This document shows positions 41,616-52,496 of a stretch of DNA of 64,000 nt, in pieces (positions within the stretch are counted from its first letter, which is position 1; each line of letters opens with the position of its first letter). This DNA is from Hoyosella altamirensis. GTDB taxonomy: Bacteria > Actinomycetota > Actinomycetes > Mycobacteriales > Mycobacteriaceae. The translations under genes were made by a program, and so were the position numbers. The stretch spans positions 1-64,000 of the forward strand of contig NZ_JACHWS010000005.1 in the NCBI RefSeq assembly GCF_014191505.1, in the 5' to 3' direction. Under the pieces are notes generated by a model. The model was not told the DNA's origin. It did not search any database and worked only from the letters and a program-made list of their open reading frames with translations.

Positions 41616-43124
41616 ATGACCGCACCGAACAGTCTCGGCGGGCGAGAATCGAATCGAGCACTTCCGTCTCATGTGCACATCCTGGTCGCTGGCGCCGGCT
41701 TCTCTGGCCTCGGTGCCGCAATTCAGCTCAGTCAATCAGGCATGAACGACTACGTGGTCGTTGAGAAAGCCGCTGACGTTGGAGGGACGTGGGAGGCCAA
41801 TTCGTATCCGGGTTGCGCCTGCGATGTGCCCTCGGTGCTGTACTCCTATTCATTTGCGCAGAACCCTCACTGGAGCGCCACATTCTCGCCGCAGCCCGAG
41901 ATTTACGCCTACTTGCAGCGCATGGCGCGCGAGTTCGGCGTGATGCCGAAAGTCCACCTGCGCACCGAATTGCTCGACGCCTACTGGGACGATGCAGCGA
42001 AACGCTGGCAGATCACCACCGACCGCGGTTCGGTCAGCGCCACAATCTTCATTAACGCCACGGGCCCACTCTCTGATGTGGCAATCCCCGAGATCCCGGG
42101 GCAAGAAGCGTTCACCGGCAACGCTTTTCATTCTGCCCGGTGGGACCACGAGTACGACATCGCCGGTAAACGGGTAGCCATCATCGGCACCGGCGCCTCC
42201 GCGATTCAGTTCGTTCCGGAGATCCAGCCACTGGTCGAACACTTTGTACTGTTCCAGCGCACCGCGCCGTGGATCCTGCCGCGTCGCGACCGGACGTACA
42301 CCAAGCTCGAGAAACGAATGTTCCGCCACGTACCGCTGATGCAGCGCCTAGCGCGATATATCACCTACTGGTACAGAGAAAGCTACGTTATTGGCTTCAC
42401 CCAGATACGGTCCGCCCTCCGCATTGCCGAAGCCGTCGGACGATACAACATCCGGCGCCAGATCAAAGATCGGGAACTCCGCAAGAAGGTAGCCCCGACC
42501 TTCCAGCTCGGCTGCAAACGTGTCCTTATGTCCAACACGTATTACCGGGCTCTAGACCAGGGCAACGCGGACGTTAACACAACGGGAATCGAACGGATCA
42601 CTGAAAACTCGGTGATTGCCAAAGATGGCACAGAGTATCCCGTCGATTGCATAATCTACGGAACCGGCTTCCACGTCAGCGACGCCGCTATCGCGAAGAA
42701 CGTGAAAGGGCGATCTGGCCGCACACTCGATGAGGTTTGGAAAGGTAGCCCAGAAGCGTACCTCGGGATTACCGTCGCTGACTTCCCCAACTATTTTCAC
42801 ATGGTGGGCCCTAACACCGGACTTGGCCACAGCTCGATCGTTTTCATCATCGAATCGCAATTGCGCTATATCCTCGATGCCATCGCGCAACTCGACAAAA
42901 GAAAACTCGTCGCGATTGAACCCATGCCGCAAGCCCAGCGAGAATGGGTCGACTTTGTTCAGGAGAAGTCGCAGGGCACCGTGTGGCTGGCGGGCGGGTG
43001 CAATAGCTGGTACATCGATGACAAAGGCCGAAACACAACTTTGTGGCCTGGCTTCACTTTCACCTACCGGAAGCTGACAGCCAAAGCTGATCCGGAACAC
43101 CACATTGCGGTGGCCGACGTGTAA
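41616..43124 (+). CDS. Baeyer-Villiger-type flavin monooxygenase
   Basis: This 502-residue FAD/NADPH monooxygenase has two Rossmann motifs, VAGAGFSGLGAA (residues 25-36) and AIIGTGASA (about 188-196). Between them lies the Baeyer-Villiger fingerprint FxGxxxHxxxWD, read as FTGNAFHSARWD. A WxxNxYPGC segment (WEANSYPGCACD) is also typical. Such enzymes insert oxygen next to ketones or oxidise related compounds; the substrate is unknown. The ATG at 41616 lacks a strong ribosome binding site. It stands alone, with a long hairpin directly after it. Confidence 0.9.
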   Translation: MTAPNSLGGRESNRALPSHVHILVAGAGFSGLGAAIQLSQSGMNDYVVVEKAADVGGTWEANSYPGCACDVPSVLYSYSFAQNPHWSATFSPQPEIYAYLQRMAREFGVMPKVHLRTELLDAYWDDAAKRWQITTDRGSVSATIFINATGPLSDVAIPEIPGQEAFTGNAFHSARWDHEYDIAGKRVAIIGTGASAIQFVPEIQPLVEHFVLFQRTAPWILPRRDRTYTKLEKRMFRHVPLMQRLARYITYWYRESYVIGFTQIRSALRIAEAVGRYNIRRQIKDRELRKKVAPTFQLGCKRVLMSNTYYRALDQGNADVNTTGIERITENSVIAKDGTEYPVDCIIYGTGFHVSDAAIAKNVKGRSGRTLDEVWKGSPEAYLGITVADFPNYFHMVGPNTGLGHSSIVFIIESQLRYILDAIAQLDKRKLVAIEPMPQAQREWVDFVQEKSQGTVWLAGGCNSWYIDDKGRNTTLWPGFTFTYRKLTAKADPEHHIAVADV

Positions 43125-43129
43125 GCAAA

Positions 43130-43176
43130 AATAGTGAAGCTTTTACCCTCCTCACGGGGGCAAAAGCTTCACTATT
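43130..43176. terminator. Bidirectional hairpin terminator after the monooxygenase gene
   Basis: Perfect 15-bp inverted repeat with arms 43130-43144 and 43162-43176, with CCC/GGG pairing inside the loop. It separates convergent genes (stops at 43124 and 43195). It shares the core GTGAAGC/GCTTCAC with the hairpin at 17473-17525. Confidence 0.75.
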
Positions 43177-43194
43177 GGCTTGCTCTGGCGCTAC

Positions 43195-44355
43195 CTACTC
43201 CTGTGGTGCTGAACTCGGTGGAATCATGCCCGGCACGCCACCGGACAGCTCCGACAAGCCTATCTCGACTGGCTTTTGCGCTTCTGCCTCGGCGGCCTGG
43301 ACGGCCGCGGTGATCGCCGGATCGGTACTGATATCGAACCAGTCCTCAATGTCGTCGGGATCGTCCTCCGGACGTGGGAGGTCGCTGTCCGGTTCGCTCG
43401 GTTCGAACCGGAATACCCCGTCCTGTCCTGGCGCGCCAAGCTGCTTCGCGAAGCCCTGCAGCGCAGCGTTGTAGTCACTGGGAACGACCCAGACCTTGTT
43501 CGCATCGCCCTTAGCCATCTCAGGCAGGGTCTGCAGGTACCGGTAGGCAAGCAGCTCTGGCGTTGGCCGGCCTTTTTTGATGGCGGCAAAGGTTTTTTCG
43601 ATCGCCTTGGCCTCACCCTGAGCCCTCAGGTACGCAGCCGCCCTGTCGCCCCGCGCCCGCAGAATCGCGGATTGCCGTTCACCCTCGGCATCGAGAATCG
43701 TCGCCTGCTTCGCACCCTCTGCCTGCAGGATCCGGCTCTGCTTTTCACCTTCAGCTGAGCGGATCGCGGACTCCCGCTGCCCCTCAGCTGTCAGAATCAT
43801 CGCCCGCTTCTCGCGATCCGCCTTCATCTGCTTTTCCATCGATTCCTGCACCGACGGCGGCGGGTCAATCGAGCGGAGTTCCACGCCACCGATCTTCAGG
43901 CCCCAGTTGGAGGTTTTCTCATCCAATGCGCCACTGAGCTGCTGGTTGATCGCATCGCGAGATGTCAGCGTCTGTTCGAGCGTCATGCCACCCACTACGT
44001 TACGCAGCGTGGTTACCGTCAGCTGCTCAACACCGCCGATGTAGTTGTTGATGCCATACACCGCAGCTCTCGGCTCCGTCACGCGGAAATAGACAACCGT
44101 ATCGATCATCAGCCGCAAATTATCTTTCGTGATCGCGGCTTGCGGCGGAAAAGAGACCACTTGCTCGCGCGTATCTACGCGGGACCGAACCCGATCAGCG
44201 AATGGGATGAGAAAGTTAAGTCCAGATACTGTTCGCGTGTATTTGCCGAAGCGCTCAATGACCGCCGCCTCCGCCTGAGGAATCAGCACCACCGACTTCG
44301 CGAGTATCACAACGGCGAGCAGTATGAGAACTGCGACAACGACGAGAACTTCCAT
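43195..44355 (-). CDS. SPFH/stomatin-like membrane-associated protein
   Basis: This 386-residue band-7 protein has a single N-terminal membrane helix (MEVLVVVAVLILLAVVILAKS), an SPFH domain (AAVIERFGKYTRTVSGLNFLIPFADRV), and a long coiled-coil of EAEGxRQSAILRAxG-type repeats (about residues 185-260). The tail is acidic. These proteins form large ring-like membrane microdomain scaffolds. The ATG overlaps the NfeD stop by one base (TGATG), and SPFH plus NfeD form a conserved pair (Rv1488/Rv1487 order). Confidence 0.93.
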   Translation of the reverse strand: MEVLVVVAVLILLAVVILAKSVVLIPQAEAAVIERFGKYTRTVSGLNFLIPFADRVRSRVDTREQVVSFPPQAAITKDNLRLMIDTVVYFRVTEPRAAVYGINNYIGGVEQLTVTTLRNVVGGMTLEQTLTSRDAINQQLSGALDEKTSNWGLKIGGVELRSIDPPPSVQESMEKQMKADREKRAMILTAEGQRESAIRSAEGEKQSRILQAEGAKQATILDAEGERQSAILRARGDRAAAYLRAQGEAKAIEKTFAAIKKGRPTPELLAYRYLQTLPEMAKGDANKVWVVPSDYNAALQGFAKQLGAPGQDGVFRFEPSEPDSDLPRPEDDPDDIEDWFDISTDPAITAAVQAAEAEAQKPVEIGLSELSGGVPGMIPPSSAPQE

Positions 44356-44786
44356 CAGAGCTGCCTCCAAACGATGGCTGTCGAGCCATCTATATGTGCC
44401 ACGGTCACCGATGTCCCCTCAGGGTACTTTTCCGTAGTGTCGAGTGCGCGTGCTGTCCAGAGCTCCCCCATGAGCTTGATCTGGCCCTGTTCGCCGGTAA
44501 TCTCTCGCGTGACGATCGCGGTACGGCCTTCCAGTTCCGCCACGGTCCCCTCGATCGCCGGTTTGGTATGAAGCTTCCTCAACAGGATCGGCCGCACACC
44601 GACAAGCAGCGCTATCGACATCACCAAGAAGAAGAGCGCGTCCACCCAGACCGGGAAATCGAAAATCCAGCTGAATCCTGCTGTCGCGAGTGCCGAACCG
44701 GCGAGCATCAGCAGAAAGAACTCACCGACTAGAAGCTCAGCGACAGCAAGAAGCACTGCGCCTACAAACCACAGAATCGCTGCCAC
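44355..44786 (-). CDS. NfeD-family membrane protein
   Basis: This 143-residue short NfeD has three hydrophobic helices (AAILWFVGAVLLAVAELLVG onwards) and a C-terminal OB-fold (EGRTAIVTREITGEQGQIKLMG...WTARA). It lacks the ClpP-like protease domain of long NfeD. It partners with the SPFH protein downstream. The GTG at 44786 is preceded very closely by GGAGG, so the precise start is uncertain. Confidence 0.85.
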   Translation of the reverse strand: MAAILWFVGAVLLAVAELLVGEFFLLMLAGSALATAGFSWIFDFPVWVDALFFLVMSIALLVGVRPILLRKLHTKPAIEGTVAELEGRTAIVTREITGEQGQIKLMGELWTARALDTTEKYPEGTSVTVAHIDGSTAIVWRQL

Positions 44787-44874
44787 GCCTCCATCTAAGT
44801 CGCGTTTACCGATTCCGGCAACCGCGCCCGTATGACGTCGGCAAGTATTCGCGAACAATTACGAGCGCACGCGC

Positions 44875-45699
44875 CTATTCGGGTTCTGTAACGAAGTCCA
44901 CGAGCCTCTCGACCGCGCCAATCAGATCGGATTCGAGATCACGAAAGCTTGATACTGAATTTCGCACATGCCGCCAGCCGTCTTGCGGCGTTCCCCAGCC
45001 GAGGGCGTCACATACTCCGGTTTTCCAGTCCTGCCCCATCGGGACCTTGGGCCACGCCGTGATTCCCACCGCTTTAGGCCGGACCGCCTCCCAAATGTCC
45101 ACGTATGGATGACCTGTGACCATCACGTACGGTCCAAGACTCTGTGTGAGACGCGACTCCTTCGAACCGGCTACCAAGTGATCAACGAGCACACCCACTT
45201 TGCTGCCTGGCCCCAGATCGAAACGAGCAAGCTTCTCGCCGAGATTATCGAGACCGTCAAGAGGTTCGACCACGACACCCTCCACGCGCAGATCGTGCCC
45301 CCACACCCGCTCGACAAGTTCGGCGTCATGTACGCCTTCTACCCAGATCCGGCTCGCGCGCGCGGTTCGCGCACGGACATCAGCTACGCGCACCGAACCG
45401 GACGCCGACTTTCGCGGCGCCGCAGCAGCGCGGACTGCGGGTTTCGTCAGCGTTACCCGTCGCCCTTCGAGAAGGAACCCGCCTTCGCGCAGGCGGAAAA
45501 GCCGCGTGCATCGTGACGCGTCTTCTAACCGCACGAAGTCGCCATCGTAGGTGCGCTCGAACCCGAGAATCGCCCCGCAGTAGCCCGACGCGGCGTCTTC
45601 CACCACCATGCCGTGCTCCGCGGCTATCGCCGGATATGACTTTCGCTGCGACCGTGAATGGCCCGAAAGGATGTCCCCTGAATACCTGTCATCCACCAC
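44875..45699 (-). CDS. DUF3097 family protein
   Basis: This 274-residue actinobacterial protein is of unknown function. It contains a TOPRIM-like middle section (RIWVEGVHDAELVERVWGHDLR, with a Glu and HDAELVE), then VGVLVDHLVAGSKESRL and VTGHPYVDIWEAVRPKA, a pattern in which conserved acidic residues could bind metal. It is divergent from the Rv1486c-like gene. Confidence 0.85.
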   Translation of the reverse strand: MVDDRYSGDILSGHSRSQRKSYPAIAAEHGMVVEDAASGYCGAILGFERTYDGDFVRLEDASRCTRLFRLREGGFLLEGRRVTLTKPAVRAAAAPRKSASGSVRVADVRARTARASRIWVEGVHDAELVERVWGHDLRVEGVVVEPLDGLDNLGEKLARFDLGPGSKVGVLVDHLVAGSKESRLTQSLGPYVMVTGHPYVDIWEAVRPKAVGITAWPKVPMGQDWKTGVCDALGWGTPQDGWRHVRNSVSSFRDLESDLIGAVERLVDFVTEPE

Positions 45700-45750
45700 G
45701 GCGGAAACCTTATGAGCTAGACCGAGGTACCGATAGCAGCCACGCCGATC

Positions 45751-45756
45751 TATGCT
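45751..45756 (+). promoter_or_regulatory. Probable -10 of a leaderless transcript
   Basis: TATGCT ends 8 bp before the ATG at 45765, and no ribosome binding site is seen, pointing to a leaderless mRNA. Confidence 0.4.
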
Positions 45757-45764
45757 GGTCTGTC

Positions 45765-46571
45765 ATGTCGACTCCGAGCGCCACACTCACAGTCTGGGGC
45801 AGTTCCTGGCTGGCCGGGCGCGCCGCGCCTGACGATGTGATCGATGCGCTGCGCCAGTGGGCACCGCTTCACGTTGTGGTTTCCGGGGATCGCGTGGCCA
45901 GCGGCGGCGTTGACCCGCACTGGTTCTCCGAGTCTGATGGCACCGCTGCCCACCTGCTGCGCCTTCTCAGATCCGGAGCCGCAGCGGCACAGTCGTTCCG
46001 GCTGGTTCTTCCCGCACCGGGTGACTTCCGTGGCGTCCCGCTCGGATCGCCATTCGCCACGGCAGCGGCAGGAGCGGGCGAAGGCGTCATCCTCGCAGGT
46101 GCTACCGACGTTATCGGGCTCGTTCCAGCACCTGAAGGCGCCGAAGCGCTGCGCTGGTCCGTGTACAGCCTCCCCTGTCCCGGAACCGAACCCGTTTATC
46201 CGGCACTCGGTGAAGCGGAACTCATGCTCCGGGAGGCCACCAGGGAAGCCGCGACGGCGCTGGCGAAACTAGAGTTCATCGACACGTCCGGTGGACAGGA
46301 CGTGCGACCTATGATCGTTGAAGCGCTCGCCGATCTCTCGGCTGTCCGCTACCCCGACAGCATCCCGCCGCGCGCCGCACGCGTCTTCGACGCGGCAAAT
46401 GAGATTGATGCAATTCTGACGGTCGCAGACCAGCATGGGCCGATCGGCGCGATCTCCGCAGCGCAGGCCGAAAACCGGGAGTCGCTGCTACGCCCGTTGC
46501 GCACCGCAGTCCGTGAAGCACGCCTCGCGGCGGTTCACGCTTGCGTCGCCGAAACCCGCCGGCGAACCTGA
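45765..46571 (+). CDS. Conserved hypothetical protein (Rv1486c-like position)
   Basis: This 268-residue protein has no recognised domain but is conserved between ferrochelatase and the NfeD/SPFH pair in mycolata. It is an alpha/beta protein with a Gly/Ala-rich N-terminal half and a helical C-terminal half ([26 protein letters not shown]). No signal peptide. The stop overlaps the convergent hemH gene by 37 bp. Function unknown. Confidence 0.75.
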   Translation: MSTPSATLTVWGSSWLAGRAAPDDVIDALRQWAPLHVVVSGDRVASGGVDPHWFSESDGTAAHLLRLLRSGAAAAQSFRLVLPAPGDFRGVPLGSPFATAAAGAGEGVILAGATDVIGLVPAPEGAEALRWSVYSLPCPGTEPVYPALGEAELMLREATREAATALAKLEFIDTSGGQDVRPMIVEALADLSAVRYPDSIPPRAARVFDAANEIDAILTVADQHGPIGAISAAQAENRESLLRPLRTAVREARLAAVHACVAETRRRT

Positions 46572-47620
46572 CAGCAGCCTGGCAGGCAGGGCGAGCCGTT
46601 CACTGCCGTGCCCCTCGACGGCTCCGCGCCGAGACGGCGCGGTACAGCCAGGCCGATTGCCTCGCGGACGAGTTCCACCACCAGTTTCGCGAATCGCGGA
46701 TCTGTGCCCGGTGTCGCGGCGCGCGCGAAACCCATGCCGAGTTCTGCGGCCTTCTCCTTGGCCTCAGTGTCGAGGTCCCACACAACCTCGAGGTGATCGG
46801 ACACGAAACCCACCGGACAAACGATGACCGCCTTCTCCCCCGCTTCAGAAAGAGACTCAAGGTGGTCGCAGATATCTGGCTCAAGCCAAGGAATGTGCGC
46901 TGGACCAGAACGCGACTGCCACACCACGTCGTAGTCGTCGACCCCTGATGCTTCAGCGCAGAGCCTCGCTGCCTCACGAACTTGACGACTATAGAGGTGG
47001 CCGCCCTCGCTCGGTACCCCGGCCGACTCGTCCGCCGCTACAGGTATGGAGTGAGCCGTGAACACAAGCCTCGCGCCGCTGCGCAGCGGTGGTGGCAACT
47101 CGTCCCGCGCCCTGCGTATCGCGTCGGCGAACGCATCAACCAGCAGTGGATGGTCATAATAGTGCCGCAGTTTCACCAACTCTGGAGCGTTCCGCGCTTC
47201 ATTTCCGTTCTCCGCGACGGACGCCCTGGCACGCGCGATGTCTTCGTGGTACTGGCGGCAACCCGAGTATCCACCCCACGCTGATGTGGGGAAGACCAAG
47301 GCACGATCGACGCCCGCGTCCGCCATCTCTTCGACTGTGTCCTCAGCCAGTGGATGCCAATTCCGATTGCCGAAATACACGGGAAGGTCGAGCCCCGCGG
47401 CAGCGAGTTCCTTCTGGACCGCTGCGATGATCTGCCTATTCAGCTTATTGATCGGAGAGACGCCACCGAAGTGCAGATAGTGCTGCTCCACCTCATCTAG
47501 GCGCGCGGACGGCACATTTCGGCCACGTGTCACGTTCTCCAGGAAGGGCCGCACATCGCTCGGCTTCTCAGGACCGCCGAAAGACAGCAGCAGTAACGCG
47601 TCAAATCCACCAGAACTCAT
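46535..47620 (-). CDS. hemH: Ferrochelatase (coproporphyrin-type, probable Fe-S)
   Basis: This 361-residue ferrochelatase inserts ferrous iron into the porphyrin ring; actinobacterial enzymes act on coproporphyrin III in the coproporphyrin-dependent pathway. It begins [18 protein letters not shown], contains FTAHSIP (catalytic His), the Glu-rich [17 protein letters not shown], and a Cys (GYSGC) that corresponds to a cluster ligand of mycobacterial enzymes. The C-terminus has SPCLPGCC, a Cys cluster consistent with a [2Fe-2S] centre, though the spacing is unverified. The ATG at 47620 was chosen by family alignment; it lies 5 bp after inhA. Confidence 0.95.
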   Translation of the reverse strand: MSSGGFDALLLLSFGGPEKPSDVRPFLENVTRGRNVPSARLDEVEQHYLHFGGVSPINKLNRQIIAAVQKELAAAGLDLPVYFGNRNWHPLAEDTVEEMADAGVDRALVFPTSAWGGYSGCRQYHEDIARARASVAENGNEARNAPELVKLRHYYDHPLLVDAFADAIRRARDELPPPLRSGARLVFTAHSIPVAADESAGVPSEGGHLYSRQVREAARLCAEASGVDDYDVVWQSRSGPAHIPWLEPDICDHLESLSEAGEKAVIVCPVGFVSDHLEVVWDLDTEAKEKAAELGMGFARAATPGTDPRFAKLVVELVREAIGLAVPRRLGAEPSRGTAVNGSPCLPGCCQVRRRVSATQA

Positions 47621-47625
47621 GACGT

Positions 47626-48417
47626 TCAGAATGCCTGCGTACTGGTACCGCCGTCGACATAGATCACGGTACCGGTGGTTTTCGGCAGCCAGTCTGACAG
47701 CACGGCGCATACCGTTTGCGCCACCGGCGTCGGGTCGTCGACGTCCCAGCCGAGCGGCGCGCGCTCCTCCCACTTCTCGTTCATGCGCTGCAACTCTTCA
47801 CCCGCGCCAGTCGCGGCGCCCGCGATCGCTTTGGCCGCGAGGGTCCGGATTGGTCCCGCAGCAACGAGATTGGAACGGATTCCACGCGCGCCGGCCTCTC
47901 GTGCCACATAGCGGTTAATTGACTCCAGTGCCGCCTTTGACACGCCCATCCAGTTGTAGAACGGCATGGCTGCGCGCGGATCAAAATCCATCCCCACAAT
48001 CGACCCACCCGCGGACATTAGAGGCAGCGCTGCCTTCGCCAACGAGGCATACGAGTACGCAGAGACCTCCATTGCGACAGCGACATCGCTCCACGGCGCA
48101 TCTAGAAAGGGACTGCCCAGACATGAAGGCGGGGCGAAACCGATCGAGTGCACTACCCCGTCGATCCCATCCACATGTTCGCGCACGCGATCTGCAAGCG
48201 TGTCGAGGTGCTCTTGGTTCTGCACATCTAGCTCCACCACGGGAGCTTCCGCAGGCAGGCGCTTCGCGATCCGCTCGATCAGCCGCATCCGTGCGAAGCC
48301 CGTGAGTACTACTTGAGCACCTTGCTCCTGGGCAGTCTTCGCGACGTGAAAAGCGATAGACGCGTCGGTGATGACACCGGTGATGAGGAGTCGTTTCCCC
48401 GCGAGCAGACCGCTCAC
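47626..48417 (-). CDS. inhA: Enoyl-ACP reductase InhA
   Basis: This 263-residue NADH-dependent enoyl-ACP reductase of the FAS-II mycolate elongation system opens with [17 protein letters not shown]. It has the SIGFAP loop (Ser94 equivalent), and a catalytic Tyr and Lys in [11 protein letters not shown] (Tyr158 and Lys165 equivalents). It is the target of activated isoniazid and ethionamide in mycobacteria. It follows fabG1 by 66 bp and precedes hemH by 5 bp, the canonical mycobacterial order. The product supports mycolic acid synthesis by this organism. Confidence 0.95.
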   Translation of the reverse strand: MSGLLAGKRLLITGVITDASIAFHVAKTAQEQGAQVVLTGFARMRLIERIAKRLPAEAPVVELDVQNQEHLDTLADRVREHVDGIDGVVHSIGFAPPSCLGSPFLDAPWSDVAVAMEVSAYSYASLAKAALPLMSAGGSIVGMDFDPRAAMPFYNWMGVSKAALESINRYVAREAGARGIRSNLVAAGPIRTLAAKAIAGAATGAGEELQRMNEKWEERAPLGWDVDDPTPVAQTVCAVLSDWLPKTTGTVIYVDGGTSTQAF

Positions 48418-48483
48418 TTATCTACCTCCGTGTTGTGTGACTGCCAGAACCTTGCCAGAACGCCGCGCCAAACGAGCGGAAAA

Positions 48484-50274
<1,791 letters not shown>

Positions 50275-50278
<4 letters not shown>

Positions 50279-51279
50279 CGTCCAGCTCCACTACGAATAC
50301 CAGCCGACACGCTGAGCCTGGAACGTCGCGACACGACGAAACGCACGATGTCGGCAATCCAGTCATGGTCAGTGCGGAGGGAAAGCAGAGGCGACCCGCA
50401 TCGCCGCAACACCGCGGCCACATCCTCGCGGTGCTGTTCAGCGGCCGCCGCGAAATCGTTCCTCAGCTTCCTCGTTGTTTTCACTTCCTTCGTGGCGCCC
50501 GACTCAGGGTCCTGCAGGGTTACCAGTCCCACATCGGGCAACTCCAGGTCACGCGGGTCAAGCACTTCGACTGCGAGCAGGTCATGACGGCCCGAAACAG
50601 CTCGCAGCGAACGCTCCCAATCAATGGGGCCGAGGAAGTCACTGATGATCACGGCGAGTCCACGGCGACGCTGCGGCCGACGCAGGGCGTCGATAGCCGC
50701 ATCGAGACTGCCACGTGTACCTGATGCTGCGCGCGGCGTCGTCGCGATCTTCCGGAGCAGAGTCTGTCTGTGGTGCATACCCGAACCTGCAGGTACACGG
50801 ATCGTATCAGCACCGGTCGCGACGATCGCGCCGATGCGATTCCCGCCGCCTCCGGTGAGGTAGGTGATTGCCGCACACGCCGCCACTGCCAGGTCCCGCT
50901 TGTCGCTGTCTGCAGTACCGAAATCAAGGCTCGCCGACAGATCGAGCACTATCCACGTCTCGAGTTCACGGTCCGCAATCGTCTGGCGGACATGCGGGTG
51001 TGTCGTCCGGGCGGTCACCGACCAGTCCATCTGGCGGACGTCGTCGCCCGGCTGGTACATGCGCGCGTCACCAGGCTCGGAACCTGGGCCGGGAATCAAA
51101 CCCAGATGGTCGCCATGGAGGACCCCGTCCAGCTTGCGCCGAACTGTGAGTTCGAGAGTTCGTAGCGCTGCGGCGAGCTGGGGATCGCGCAGTTCACCGC
51201 TGGCAAATGACGGCGGCGCGGGGTGACGCCGCTTCTCAGGAGGACGCTCTGCTCGGCCATCGCCTTGCTGCATTGTCAT
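50275..51279 (-). CDS. DUF58 protein (MoxR-associated)
   Basis: This 334-residue cytoplasmic DUF58 protein has the family motif REYQPGD-like MYQPGDDVRQMDWSVTART followed by a VWA-like fold (IVLDLSASLDFG). It lies 6 bp after moxR and overlaps the VWA gene. It probably acts as an adaptor linking MoxR to its membrane partner. Position matches Rv1480. Confidence 0.92.
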
Positions 51280-51285
51280 TCCACG

Positions 51286-52386
51286 TCACCGGGGCGACTG
51301 CGGTGCTGCACCCACGGGCTCTGCGGTCACCTGCGGTAACCCCACCGTCCGCAGCACACGGTCGATGATGGAGTCGGGCGTGATCTCATCGGCCATCGCG
51401 TCATAACTGAGAACCAGACGGTGCCTGAGCACATCGGGGATGATTTCGACGACGTCCTGGGGGACGACGTAATCCCGACCGCGCATGAGCGCTAGAGCGC
51501 GCCCCGCGGCGATGATTCCGAGAGTCGCACGCGGGGAAGCTCCGTATGCGAGCCATCCCGCCACTTCATCCATGCCGAACTTGCGAGGATCACGCGTAGC
51601 TGTGATCACTCGCACAACGTAATCAATCAGAGCATGGTGCACGAATACGTTGCTCGCGGTGCGCTGCAAGCGAATGACCTCAGAAGAATCCAGAATGCGG
51701 CGCGCCTCCGGTGGCGTTACGCCCATTCGGTAGACGATCTCGCGTTCCTCGGCCATCGAGGGGTAATCGACCAGAACTTTGAAGAGGAAGCGATCCCGCT
51801 GCGCTTCTGGCAGTGGATACACGCCTTCGCTCTCGATCGGGTTCTGTGTCGCTAGTACGAGAAACGGATCAGGCACTGGATATGTCTTGCCGCCAATCGA
51901 CACGTGGCGTTCCGCCATCACCTCGAGCAGAGCGGACTGAACCTTCGCGGGGGCGCGGTTGATCTCGTCCGCAAGGACGAAGTTCGCAACCACAGGACCG
52001 AGTTCGGTATCGAACTGCTCTCGGCCCTGCCGATAAATGCGTGTACCAATCAAGTCGGTCGGCACAAGGTCTGGCGTGAACTGGACGCGCGAGAAGCTAC
52101 CACCGATCACCTGCGCCAGCGTCGACACCGCAAGGGTCTTCGCCACACCGGGAACGCCTTCGAGCAGGACGTGGCCTCTGGCCAGCATTCCCGCGAGCAG
52201 CCGCTCTACCAGAGCATCTTGCCCCACGATGACGCGTTTCACTTCATGCGCGGTGCGTTCGAGCAACTTCGCATCGTCTTCCAGCGTCGCCGACGGCGGG
52301 AGGTGCCCGGGCCGCGACGATCCGGGACCATGGCCGGTTCCGTCGCCGACCGGATTGCCCTGTTCTCCTGTGCGCTCGAACGTCAC
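51286..52386 (-). CDS. moxR: MoxR-family AAA+ ATPase
   Basis: This 366-residue AAA+ ATPase has Walker A GVPGVAKTLAVSTLAQ, Walker B LADEINRA, sensor 1 ATQNPIESEGVYPLPEAQ, and a lid domain. It is a chaperone-like ATPase operating with the DUF58 and VWA proteins. I chose GTG 52386; an in-frame ATG at 52398 would add four residues. It follows the ripA-like gene, as in M. tuberculosis Rv1477-Rv1479. Confidence 0.94.
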   Translation of the reverse strand: MTFERTGEQGNPVGDGTGHGPGSSRPGHLPPSATLEDDAKLLERTAHEVKRVIVGQDALVERLLAGMLARGHVLLEGVPGVAKTLAVSTLAQVIGGSFSRVQFTPDLVPTDLIGTRIYRQGREQFDTELGPVVANFVLADEINRAPAKVQSALLEVMAERHVSIGGKTYPVPDPFLVLATQNPIESEGVYPLPEAQRDRFLFKVLVDYPSMAEEREIVYRMGVTPPEARRILDSSEVIRLQRTASNVFVHHALIDYVVRVITATRDPRKFGMDEVAGWLAYGASPRATLGIIAAGRALALMRGRDYVVPQDVVEIIPDVLRHRLVLSYDAMADEITPDSIIDRVLRTVGLPQVTAEPVGAAPQSPR

Positions 52387-52411
52387 TCTGCAGACCACCG
52401 TTACATGCCAG

Positions 52412-52483
52412 GGCCGGAATTTTGCCGGCCAATGTCAGTACCTGGTCCACTATTCCAGGTTCCGCCGGACTCTGCCGGAACCT
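52412..52483. terminator. Two hairpins between ripA-like gene and moxR
   Basis: GGCCGG/CCGGCC (52412-52417 and 52425-52430) and an 8-bp stem AGGTTCCG/CGGAACCT (52457-52464 and 52476-52483) lie between the ripA stop and moxR start on the minus strand. They could attenuate read-through or terminate ripA. No U-tract. Confidence 0.4.
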
Positions 52484-52496
52484 CCCGCCGCCGACG

